From: Planctomycetales bacterium
Lineage (GTDB): Bacteria > Planctomycetota > Planctomycetia > Pirellulales > Thermoguttaceae
NCBI GenBank assembly: GCA_007119795.1
Contig: SKOZ01000055.1
Coordinates: 1 to 34,268, forward strand
Reading direction: 5' to 3'
Length of the DNA: 34,268 bases
The notes beneath the pieces were generated by a model. The model was not told the DNA's origin, made no database searches, and saw only the letters and a list, made by a program, of their open reading frames with translations. A program made the position numbers and the translations under genes. Below are positions 19,257 through 26,026 of the stretch, piece by piece. Positions within the stretch are counted from its first letter, which is position 1. Every line of letters starts with the position of its first letter.

Positions 19257-20621
19257 TCAGGCGGCCTGCTGCAGAACTTCGGCGGGGGCATCGATTTCGA
19301 CGGCTATGGTGCGGATCCGGCCGGCGCGGTCGATGCGCAGCTCGACGCGATCCTCGGCCGCGTGCATCCGCTCACGGAAGAGGTCGTCGTGGGAAAGCTC
19401 CTCGCCGTCCACGGCATAAACATAATCGCCGGCCTTCAAGCCGGCGCGGGCGGCGGGCGAATCGTCGACGACGTGCGTGAGCACCACCGCCCCCGGCTCG
19501 GCGTCGTCCACCTCCCAGGTGATCCCCACGCGAAGCGGCTTCTGCGGGTGGGGCGGCGCATCGGGCTCGAGCGGCGCATCGGGCGGGGCCAAGGCCCCCA
19601 CCGGCGCCCGCGGCCGGGAGCGGCTCTCCGAGGTGGCGGCGGCGCGGAAGGCGGGGACCTCGGCGGCGGAGGCCAGTTCGTGGACTGCCGCAAAGGCGAA
19701 TCGCGTCACGCGCCACATCCCCTCGCGGTCGATCTGCTCGGCGGTGTCCGTGGGTCGGTGGTAGTCTTCATGGATGCCGGTATGGACGGTCACGGCCGGA
19801 ATGTCCGCAGCGACGAAGGGATGGTGGTCCGAAATGGGGGGCACACCTCGGGGAAAGCGCAGCGACAGATCGGCATCGCCGTTCATCTCGGCGAAGAGGC
19901 GGCGGACGCCGAAGCCGCTCCGCGCGCCCAGCAGGTGGACCTCGTCGCTGCGAAGGCGGCCGATCATGTCGATGTTGAAGTGGTAGCGGACCGACTCCAA
20001 CGGCACCGTGGGATGAGCCACCCAATGACGCGAGCCGAGGAGTCCCTTCTCCTCGGCGTCCCACAAGGCGAAAAGGATCGACCGCGGCGGCGGCTCCGGG
20101 AGGAGGCTGAAGGCCTCGGCGAGCTCGAGGACGGCGGCGACGCCGCTGGCGTTGTCGTCGGCACCGTTGTGGATCTCGCCCACCTGGCCGCGGCTGCTCT
20201 GCTTCGTGCCGAAACCGATATGGTCGTAATGAGCCCCGACCACAATCGTCTCTCCGCGGAGTTCTGGGTCGCTCCCCTCGAGGCGGGCCAGGACGTTTCG
20301 GTAGTTGGTGTCGAATTCCTGGTAGTAGCCGTCGGTCCCCGCAGGCGGGATGCCGAGTTCCTCCAGGCTGGCCACGATCGCCTCCGCCGCGCGGCGCGCA
20401 GCATCGGTCCCCGCTTCGCGGCCCTCAAAGGCGTCGTCGGCAAGGTGCTCCACGTGGCCGAAGAGCGTCTCCGCCGAGATCGACTCGATCGCCGCCCGAT
20501 AGCCGGCCGACCGTTCCCCCGCCCATACCGGGACAAGACACGAGGCGAGAACGGCTGCGGCAACAAACAAACGGAGCGCGATTCGCTGTCTCCCGGCCGG
20601 GGGGTATTGCGGAAGGTTCAT
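19257..20621 (-). CDS. Secreted M28 family zinc peptidase with C-terminal PDZ domain
   Basis: A 454-residue protein. It has a signal peptide (residues 11-36, ending PVWAG) and an M28 aminopeptidase-like catalytic domain. Expected zinc ligands and catalytic residues are visible in order: GAHYDH (His 131), GADDNASG (Asp 155/156), WDAEEKGLLGS (Glu 190/191), FNIDMIGR (Asp 218) and DYHRPTD (His 288). Residues of about 370-450 form a PDZ domain (PGAVVLTHVVDDSPAARAGLKAGDYVYAVDGEEL), which usually binds substrate tails or partners. The likely role is release of N-terminal amino acids from peptides in the periplasm or outside. ATG 20621 gives the signal peptide; an open frame upstream to 20693 overlaps a TATAAT promoter element, which argues against the longer form. 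No Shine-Dalgarno is visible. Confidence 0.9.
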   Translation of the reverse strand: MNLPQYPPAGRQRIALRLFVAAAVLASCLVPVWAGERSAGYRAAIESISAETLFGHVEHLADDAFEGREAGTDAARRAAEAIVASLEELGIPPAGTDGYYQEFDTNYRNVLARLEGSDPELRGETIVVGAHYDHIGFGTKQSSRGQVGEIHNGADDNASGVAAVLELAEAFSLLPEPPPRSILFALWDAEEKGLLGSRHWVAHPTVPLESVRYHFNIDMIGRLRSDEVHLLGARSGFGVRRLFAEMNGDADLSLRFPRGVPPISDHHPFVAADIPAVTVHTGIHEDYHRPTDTAEQIDREGMWRVTRFAFAAVHELASAAEVPAFRAAATSESRSRPRAPVGALAPPDAPLEPDAPPHPQKPLRVGITWEVDDAEPGAVVLTHVVDDSPAARAGLKAGDYVYAVDGEELSHDDLFRERMHAAEDRVELRIDRAGRIRTIAVEIDAPAEVLQQAA

Positions 20622-20684
20622 CGTGCTGTCGGTTCTCGGGTGAACGTGCGGGGGGCATTGCGCCCGGGATGACGAACGCATAAA

Positions 20685-20690
20685 ATTATA
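20685..20690 (-). promoter_or_regulatory. -10 element of the M28 peptidase gene
   Basis: On the minus strand a perfect TATAAT reads from 20690 to 20685, about 64 bases before the ATG at 20621. The best -35 at 17 bases (TCACCA) is poor. Placement supports the shorter peptidase start. Confidence 0.45.
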
Positions 20691-20735
20691 CACGCCCGCG
20701 CTTCCCCTGGTGAGAACCGCCCCCGAGAAAACCGG

Positions 20736-20750
20736 GGCGAGGACCTCGCC
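20736..20750. promoter_or_regulatory. 15-base palindrome upstream of nikR
   Basis: GGCGAGG, A, CCTCGCC form a perfect odd-length palindrome ending 24 bases before the nikR start. The location suits an operator for nikR autoregulation or another dimeric regulator. It does not match the known NikR box (GTATGA-N16-TCATAC). Confidence 0.35.
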
Positions 20751-20774
20751 GCTCGTCCCCTAGGTACCGGCATC

Positions 20775-21188
20775 ATGTCTCCCATCGTTCGCTTCTCCGT
20801 GTCCGTCGAAGACGACCTGCTCGAACAGTTCGACCGCTACTGCCGGCAAGAGCAGTTCGCCACCCGCAGCGAGGCCGTCCGCCAGCTCATCCGTGAGGCG
20901 CTGACCACGCGGGCTTGGGAGTCGGCCTCCCAGGACGCCGCCGGTACCCTCACGCTGGTCTACGACCACCACCGCGCGCAGCTCCGCGACAAGCTCATCG
21001 AAGTCCAGCACGACAACGTCGACCTCGTGGTCTCCACCGTCCATGCCCACCTCACGCACGACCTCTGCCTGGAGGTGATCGTTCTCCGCGGCCCCGCCCA
21101 GCGCCTTCGCCAGGTCGCCGCCCAGCTCCGCGGCCTCAAGGGCATCCACCGCGGCGAACTGGTCATGGCCAGCGCCCGGCACCCGTAG
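20775..21188 (+). CDS. nikR: Nickel-responsive regulator NikR
   Basis: A 137-residue transcription factor of typical length. Residues 1-50 are a ribbon-helix-helix DNA-binding domain (RFSVSVEDDLLEQFDRYCRQEQFATRSEAVRQLIREAL). The rest is the ACT-like nickel-binding domain, with GTLTLVYDHH, VQHDNVDLVVSTVHAHLTHDLCLEVIVLRG. The four nickel ligands are intact: His 79, His 90, His 92 and Cys 98, with the same spacing as His76/87/89/Cys95 of E. coli NikR. It binds nickel as a tetramer and represses nickel uptake or controls nickel enzymes. ATG 20775 is preceded by AGGT at a fair distance. No nickel transporter, hydrogenase or urease gene is in the window, so its targets are elsewhere. It is divergent from the M28 peptidase and convergent with the isomerase-like gene. 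Confidence 0.93.
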   Translation: MSPIVRFSVSVEDDLLEQFDRYCRQEQFATRSEAVRQLIREALTTRAWESASQDAAGTLTLVYDHHRAQLRDKLIEVQHDNVDLVVSTVHAHLTHDLCLEVIVLRGPAQRLRQVAAQLRGLKGIHRGELVMASARHP

Positions 21189-21214
21189 GCCGAGCGGGGT
21201 GTGGTGCCGCCTAC
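21185..21214. terminator. Possible shared terminator covering two convergent stop codons
   Basis: GTAGGC (21185-21190) and GCCTAC (21209-21214) are inverted arms around an 18-base loop. They contain the nikR stop on one strand and the isomerase-like stop on the other. The stem is short and lacks a T-run. Confidence 0.25.
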
Positions 21215-22251
21215 GCCTTCCGTCCCAGCATGCGGTCCAGGGCGTCGGAGGTGTGGTAGACCAGGGCCTCGGGCCAGTGGGGGAAGGGGTTGAAGTACTC
21301 GAAGGTGAGGTAGCCGCGATAGCCGATCTCGTCCAGGGACTCGAGGACGGCGGGCCAGTTCGTGGTCCCGTCCAGCAAGGGCCGGAAGGCGTTCAAGTTG
21401 AACTCGTTGGCCTTCTTCGAGTACTCCTTCAGGTGCGTGTTCTTGATCCGCTTGCCCAGCAACTGGATCCAATGTTCGGGGAAGTGGTAGAGCATGATGT
21501 TCCCCGTGTCGAAGTGGACCTGGACCCAGGGCGACTCGAAGCCGTCGACGAAGTCGATCATCTCCCCCGGCGTGTGCAGGAAGCCGTTGGTGAAGATGTT
21601 CTCCATGTTGAGATACACCTCGTGCTTCTCCGCCTCGGGTATCATCTGGCGGACGGCCTCGCGGGCCCGGCGGCAGCAGACGTCGAAGCGGACCGGCGGC
21701 TCGTCCTCCAGCCAGGGGACGTACGTGGCGCCGGGAACGACGAGAAGGTTGTCCGTCCCCAGGAGGCGGGCGGCGCGGATCATCTGCAGGGAGAGCTCCA
21801 GCCCCTTCTTGCGGCGTTCGGGGTCTTCGTGCGTCAGGGCATAGGGCCAGAAGAGGAACGAGCAGACGCCGCTGATGCCCAGCTCCATATCGGCGGCCAT
21901 CCTGCCGATGCGACGGATATCGGCCTCGCTGGCCTCCGGCGAGAGATCGCCTTCGAGGGCGAAGTTGACCTCGACGCCGTCGAAGCCCGCATCCTTGCAA
22001 ATCTCGAAACACTCCTTGAGCGACATCTTCTCGGGATAGGGAAGCGCCCAGAGGTTGATCGACGTCTTCATGTCGTAGCGCTTCGAGGGGCCTTCTTCCG
22101 CAGGGGCGGCCGTAGTACCCTCCTCGGCAGCAGCCAGGCCCTGCCCGGCCACAAAGGCGCTGCCGAAGGCGGCAGTGTAGGCCAACACCTCCCGCCGGCT
22201 CAGACCGCAACCCTTCGTCTCACCGTTCTCCCTGCTCGCGTCGCGCGCCAT
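21211..22251 (-). CDS. Tat-exported sugar phosphate isomerase/epimerase-like TIM barrel protein
   Basis: A 346-residue protein of the xylose-isomerase-like (AP endonuclease 2) family. GLSRREVLAYTAAFGSAFVAGQGLA near residues 17-40 is a twin-arginine signal. The barrel begins MKTSINLWALPYPEKMSLKECFEICKDAGFDGVEV. Likely metal ligands at the barrel mouth are Glu 217 (LNMENIF), Asp 248 (VHFDTGN), His 273 (KNTHLKEY) and Glu 318 (LTFEYFNPFPHW). Family members interconvert or epimerise sugars or sugar derivatives; the exact reaction is unclear. The name sugar phosphate is nominal, because an exported enzyme would more likely see free sugars. ATG 22251 has GGGAGG five bases upstream, a clear start. 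The gene is 138 bases downstream of serS in the same direction, with its own possible promoter. Confidence 0.88.
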   Translation of the reverse strand: MARDASRENGETKGCGLSRREVLAYTAAFGSAFVAGQGLAAAEEGTTAAPAEEGPSKRYDMKTSINLWALPYPEKMSLKECFEICKDAGFDGVEVNFALEGDLSPEASEADIRRIGRMAADMELGISGVCSFLFWPYALTHEDPERRKKGLELSLQMIRAARLLGTDNLLVVPGATYVPWLEDEPPVRFDVCCRRAREAVRQMIPEAEKHEVYLNMENIFTNGFLHTPGEMIDFVDGFESPWVQVHFDTGNIMLYHFPEHWIQLLGKRIKNTHLKEYSKKANEFNLNAFRPLLDGTTNWPAVLESLDEIGYRGYLTFEYFNPFPHWPEALVYHTSDALDRMLGRKA

Positions 22252-22309
22252 GGCAACCTCCCGGATATTAGTGCGTGGAAATGGGTGACCAACTCCCTCC
22301 CCGTGCCAG

Positions 22310-22365
22310 CCGCCACCGTCGGCGCCGGCTTCTCCCGTCCATTTTACCCTCCCCTACGGTGGCGG
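22310..22365 (-). terminator. Inverted repeat between serS and the isomerase-like gene
   Basis: CCGCCACCGT (22310-22319) and ACGGTGGCGG (22356-22365) are perfect 10-base inverted arms with a 36-base loop, 24 bases after the serS stop codon. It could end serS transcription or be part of the next gene's control region. Confidence 0.35.
22341..22346 (-). promoter_or_regulatory. Possible -10 element of the isomerase-like gene
   Basis: TAAAAT on the minus strand (22346-22341) matches 5 of 6 consensus bases, about 90 bases before the ATG at 22251. The -35 at 17 bases (TGGCCC) is weak. It lies in the loop of the 22310-22365 inverted repeat. Confidence 0.25.
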
Positions 22366-22389
22366 GCCACGCGCGACGTACCGGCCTTC

Positions 22390-23706
22390 TCAACCCTTCC
22401 CTCTTTCGGGAATCGCGCCGCGCTGTTGCCGATGCCGCGGCTCGATGCGGTCCTTGCCGACCACCGGCCGCAGGACCTCGGGAATCACCACGCTGCCGTC
22501 GGCCTGCTGGTTGTTCTCGAGGATGGCGATCAGGGCGCGGCTGACGGCCACGGCGGTGCCGTTGAGGGTGTGGGCGAAGCGGGTCCCCTTCTCGCCCTTG
22601 ACCCGGTAGCGGATGTTCAGGCGGCGGGCCTGGTAGTCGGTGCAGTTCGAGGTGCTGGTGACCTCGCCGAATCCGCCGCGGCCGGGCATCCAGGCCTCGA
22701 GGTCGAACTTGCGGTAGGCGGGACCGCCGAGGTCGCCGGTGGCAGTATCCACGACGCGGTACGGGAGGCCCAGCCCGTCGAAGAGGCGGCACTGCAAGTC
22801 GCGGAGGTGGTCGAGCATGGCGTCGCTGTCGCCGGGGAGGGTGAAGGCGAACATCTCCACCTTGGTGAACTGGTGGACGCGGTAGAGCCCGCGGCTGGCG
22901 CGGCCGGCGGCGCCGGCCTCGGTGCGGAAACAGTGACTGACGCCGCAGAGTTTGAGCGGGAGGTCCTCGGCCTCGATCGTCTGCCCGGCCAGCATCCCCC
23001 CCAACGTGATCTCCGCAGTGGCCACCAGGCTCAGCTCGGTCTGGTCGAGGCGGTAGATTTGCGTCTCCGGCCCGCGGGGGCTGAAGCCGATGCCCTCGAG
23101 GATCTCGTTCCGCGCCAGGTCGGGCGTGGTCGTGGGGATGAAACCCTCGGCAGCCAGGACCGCCAGGGCGTAGCGCTGCAGGGCGAGCTCGAGGAGGACG
23201 GCTTCGTGCCTGAGGAAGTAGAAACCCGCCCCCGCGACCCGCGCCCCGGCTTCGAAATCGACCAGGTCCAGCTTCTCGGCGAGCTCGACGTGGTCGCGGG
23301 GCGGAAAATCGAACTCCGGCAGCGGTGTGGGGCCGCGGAAGAGCTCGAGATTCGCCGCGTCATCGTCGCCCACGGGGGCGTCGGGGTGGGAGAGGTTGGG
23401 GATCGACCGCAGGATGGACTCCGCCTCGGCCGCCAGGCGGTCGAGGGCCTCGCGGGCCACATTGGTCTGTTCGCGGAGCAGGCGGCCCTCCTCCTTGCGG
23501 GCCTCGCGCTCGGCGGGGTCCCGGGCCTGGCCGATCGACTTCGAGACCTGATTGGCGCGGCGGTTGAGATCCTCGACTTCGGCGAGCTTGATCTTGCGGA
23601 GCCGTTCCAGCTCGACGAAGCGGTCGACGTCGACATCGACGCCTCGCCGCCGGCAGTTCGCATTGACCTCTTCTGCATTCTCGACGATGAATCTGGACTC
23701 GAGCAT
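22390..23706 (-). CDS. serS: Seryl-tRNA synthetase
   Basis: A 438-residue class II aminoacyl-tRNA synthetase, near the usual 420-430. It charges tRNA-Ser, and also tRNA-Sec where present, with serine in the cytoplasm. Residues 1-110 form the tRNA-binding helical arm (IKLAEVEDLNRRANQVSKSIGQARDPAEREARKEEGRLLREQ). The catalytic core shows TAEITLGGMLAG, motif 2 FRTEAGAAGRASRGLYRVHQFTKVEMF, GEVTSTSNCTDYQARRLNIRYR and motif 3 TLNGTAVAVSRALIAILENNQQADGSVVIPEVLRP. ATG 23706 is chosen because GAGG sits just upstream and the protein then starts MLESRFIVENAEEV like the family; an in-frame ATG at 23733 would overlap the preceding gene. Only seven bases separate it from the zinc-ribbon gene, so it is the last gene of a three-gene operon. 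Confidence 0.97.
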   Translation of the reverse strand: MLESRFIVENAEEVNANCRRRGVDVDVDRFVELERLRKIKLAEVEDLNRRANQVSKSIGQARDPAEREARKEEGRLLREQTNVAREALDRLAAEAESILRSIPNLSHPDAPVGDDDAANLELFRGPTPLPEFDFPPRDHVELAEKLDLVDFEAGARVAGAGFYFLRHEAVLLELALQRYALAVLAAEGFIPTTTPDLARNEILEGIGFSPRGPETQIYRLDQTELSLVATAEITLGGMLAGQTIEAEDLPLKLCGVSHCFRTEAGAAGRASRGLYRVHQFTKVEMFAFTLPGDSDAMLDHLRDLQCRLFDGLGLPYRVVDTATGDLGGPAYRKFDLEAWMPGRGGFGEVTSTSNCTDYQARRLNIRYRVKGEKGTRFAHTLNGTAVAVSRALIAILENNQQADGSVVIPEVLRPVVGKDRIEPRHRQQRGAIPERGKG

Positions 23707-23713
23707 GAGGACC

Positions 23714-24703
23714 TCACAAGAGCGCACCAACACCGATCGCGGCCGCGAGAAATGCCAGCAACACGATCAACACCATTACCCCGGCGGCCACCGCCGCACC
23801 GACCTTCTTCCACGACGTCGGGGCTGTGCCCGAAGCACGCCCCGTCTGCCCGTTGACCAGGAACCGGAACACCCGGTCCTGGTAGCGGTAGGCCATGATC
23901 CACACCGGCAGCAGCACCGGCTCGCTGGTCCGCGACTCGACGAGGACGTTGACCTTCACGTTGCGGCTGCGAGCGGGGGCATAAACCGCACAAGCCTGCC
24001 GCTCGCCCTCCTCGATCCCCTGCTGGGCCAGGGGGCGGGCGTATTTCCGCGGCAGGGTGAACTGCTCCACGGTGACGTTGTCCAGATCGACCTGCTCGGG
24101 CGGCACTCCTGCCGCCAGGTTGAAGGGACAAAGCTGGGCTGTCTCGTGCGAGCGAAGCGCTCCGCTCGCCCCCACCAGCAGACCATCGTATTCACCGCCG
24201 TGTTCGCCCGTTAGGGGAAACCAGTCGCCGCGTGCGCCCGGCGGGGTGTGGCTGGTATCAGCCGTCCAGTACGTGTGGGTGCGCGCGCGGAAGACCCAGT
24301 AGGGAACGTAAACGGGCGTCATGTGAACCACCGCCGCTTGTTCCGAAAGGTCGCTCGGCCGCCAGAAACCCTTCCCCAGCCATTGCCGCATGGCGGCCAG
24401 GGCCTGCGCGCGGCCTACCCCGAAAGGGACCACCCGCGCGGGGGCCAGGATGCGCTCGTCCCGTTTCTCCGCCAACTCGACCGAGCCACAGAAGGGACAG
24501 CGGAGGCTGCGGGCCGCGGCGTCGTAGCTCATCGAGGCCCCGCAGCCGGAACACTGGAAGTTGTGCGTGGCGATCCGCGCCCCATCGTGCCGTAACCCGG
24601 CCCCCTCCGCCACCGGCGCCTCCGTACCACAATTGGCGCAGAAGAGATCCTCCTCGTCGATCAGGCTGCTGCAGACGTCGCAATGGGTCGTCGGCTCACT
24701 CAT
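23714..24703 (-). CDS. Membrane protein with two N-terminal zinc ribbons, unknown function
   Basis: A 329-residue protein. The first ribbon is CDVC and CANC (Cys 8, 11, 22, 25). The second is CSGC and CPFC (Cys 51, 54, 69, 72), in the style of TFIIB or zinc-ribbon proteins that sense or bind nucleic acid or partners. The middle 200 residues include a paired beta-rich region (MTPVYVPYWVFRARTHTYW, EPVLLPVWIMAYRYQDRVFRFLVNGQTG) that recurs in bacterial zinc-ribbon membrane proteins of unknown function. The C-terminus is one or two membrane segments (about 300-329). ATG 24703 gives the first ribbon within eight residues; an AGGA lies about 11 bases upstream. It is seven bases upstream of serS and 25 bases downstream of the epimerase gene. 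Confidence 0.82.
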   Translation of the reverse strand: MSEPTTHCDVCSSLIDEEDLFCANCGTEAPVAEGAGLRHDGARIATHNFQCSGCGASMSYDAAARSLRCPFCGSVELAEKRDERILAPARVVPFGVGRAQALAAMRQWLGKGFWRPSDLSEQAAVVHMTPVYVPYWVFRARTHTYWTADTSHTPPGARGDWFPLTGEHGGEYDGLLVGASGALRSHETAQLCPFNLAAGVPPEQVDLDNVTVEQFTLPRKYARPLAQQGIEEGERQACAVYAPARSRNVKVNVLVESRTSEPVLLPVWIMAYRYQDRVFRFLVNGQTGRASGTAPTSWKKVGAAVAAGVMVLIVLLAFLAAAIGVGALL

Positions 24704-24728
24704 GCATCGATCGTCCTGCCGATCCGCC

Positions 24729-25739
24729 TCACCTTCCCTGGATCTTTTGCACCAGCTCACCGACGGTCTGCTCGAGAAGGGCGTGGCCGCCGAAGGTCAT
24801 CCCCAGGGCGCGGAGCTTGCCGGTGGCGATCTGGTGTTTCGGCTCGGCCGCCTCTCCGCGGATCTCGCTCTGGCTGTTGGCGATGCGGCGGGCCAGCGAG
24901 GCAACCTCGTGCTCGGAGACATAGCGATCGCAGCAATTGTAAGCCTGGCCGGCGACGCCTTCGGCGTCGAGCAACAGGCATACGGCCCGCGCCACGTCGG
25001 CGACGTGAACCTCCTTGCCGCCGCGGAGACACTCGACCGCCTCGCCCCGGACCACGGCCGAGACCAGCTCGTACCACTTGCTCCGCTGTTGGGGGAAGGC
25101 GAGTCCGTAGACGCCGGTGGGCCGCAGGGCACAGATCGGATAGCCCTCACCCAATCCATAGCTGTGGACGAACTTCTCCAGGGCCGCCTTGTGGGCGCCG
25201 TAGGGACTCGTAGGCCAGAGGGGGTGTGTCTCGTCCAGAGGGCGGTCGCCGAGGATCACTTCGTGAACCGCGCACGTGGAAAGGAAGATGAACCGCCGAA
25301 CGCCTGCTTCCCGCGCCGCCTCGATGAGCCGGACCGTGCCTACCACGTTCCGCTCCACAAACTCGACCAGATCGCCCTCACCCCCACGAAACCCCCCTCC
25401 GGGGTGATGAAGGGCGGTGTGGACCACCGCATCGCAGCGGCGGACGAGATGCCGGATGCTGGCAGCGTCTGCCAGTTCGCCCTCCACCCACTCGATCAAG
25501 CCGCCGGTCACCTGGGTGGTCCGCGCCCCGGCCGTCGGCAGCGGGCCGCGCCAGCCCGGGACCACCACAGGACCGCCCCGGAAGCGGTCGACCAGGGGCT
25601 GGAAGTACTCGGCTCGGACCAGACCCCGGCGGTCGCTGGTGGTGCGGTGCCAGCACCGCACCACCTCACCCCGCGCAACCAGAGCGGCCGCAATGTATCG
25701 TCCAATGAATCCCGTGGCGCCTGTCAATGCAACCCGCAT
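24729..25739 (-). CDS. NAD-dependent epimerase/dehydratase (extended SDR)
   Basis: A 336-residue short-chain dehydrogenase. The cofactor motif GATGFIGR lies at residues 7-14, and a Ser-Tyr-Lys active site is seen in FLSTCAVHEV and YGAHK. Family members act on nucleotide sugars or related substrates, as in UDP-sugar 4-epimerases and dTDP-sugar dehydratases; RPTGVYGLAFPQQRSKWYELV also fits a sugar-nucleotide-type binding region. The substrate is not identifiable. ATG 25739 has AGGAG ten bases upstream and gives the Rossmann motif at once. It heads the operon with the zinc-ribbon protein and serS. A perfect 13-base inverted repeat (25638-25665) lies inside it, encoding residues 25-34. Confidence 0.9.
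   Translation of the reverse strand: MRVALTGATGFIGRYIAAALVARGEVVRCWHRTTSDRRGLVRAEYFQPLVDRFRGGPVVVPGWRGPLPTAGARTTQVTGGLIEWVEGELADAASIRHLVRRCDAVVHTALHHPGGGFRGGEGDLVEFVERNVVGTVRLIEAAREAGVRRFIFLSTCAVHEVILGDRPLDETHPLWPTSPYGAHKAALEKFVHSYGLGEGYPICALRPTGVYGLAFPQQRSKWYELVSAVVRGEAVECLRGGKEVHVADVARAVCLLLDAEGVAGQAYNCCDRYVSEHEVASLARRIANSQSEIRGEAAEPKHQIATGKLRALGMTFGGHALLEQTVGELVQKIQGR
25638..25665. repeat. Perfect 13-base inverted repeat inside the epimerase gene
   Basis: GGTGGTGCGGTGC (25638-25650) and GCACCGCACCACC (25653-25665) are exact complements separated by only CA. On the coding strand the segment reads as residues EVVRCWHRTT in the second strand of the Rossmann fold, in frame and without an evident insertion. 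It would form a stable cruciform or mRNA hairpin. Confidence 0.7.
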
Positions 25740-25790
25740 CGTCGAATCGCTCCTGACGGTGTATTCCGCAACCGACCCATCCGGCCCTCA

Positions 25791-25796
25791 ATTATG
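25791..25796 (-). promoter_or_regulatory. Weak -10 element for the epimerase-zinc ribbon-serS operon
   Basis: CATAAT on the minus strand (25796-25791) matches 5 of 6 consensus bases and lies about 50 bases before the epimerase ATG. The -35 (GTAGCA, 17 bases away) is poor. Confidence 0.2.
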
Positions 25797-25850
25797 ACGC
25801 CGCCGACTTGCAATGCTACCCCTACCCCGCCGAGCCCGAGCTGCCCGCAG

Positions 25851-25880
25851 TTTGCAGCCGTCTGCAAGGCCGTCTACGAT
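25851..25880 (+). promoter_or_regulatory. Promoter-like pair for the duplicated propeller gene
   Basis: TTTGCA (25851-25856) and TACGAT (25875-25880) are 18 bases apart. Each matches 4 of 6 consensus bases. A start near 25887 would give a leader of about 140 bases before ATG 26027. The same TACGAT with an 18-base spacer appears upstream of the glycosyltransferase and kinase genes. Confidence 0.35.
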
Positions 25881-26026
25881 AAGGACTGCCGTCACCTTGA
25901 CCGGGTGATCCAGCGGCTCGATTTCGCGAGAGTTCCGCTCGTGCCACTCTGCCAGCCCTCGGAACTCGCACTCTGCGGCGCCACCTACCCCTGGCAATCG
26001 ACTTCTGGCCCACGGAATCAACTCCC

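Noticed and set aside
21199..23856. An open frame of 885 codons antisense to the isomerase-like gene and serS
   Set aside because: Spans two real genes and the intergenic gap on the opposite strand, with no domain and composition typical of antisense frames.
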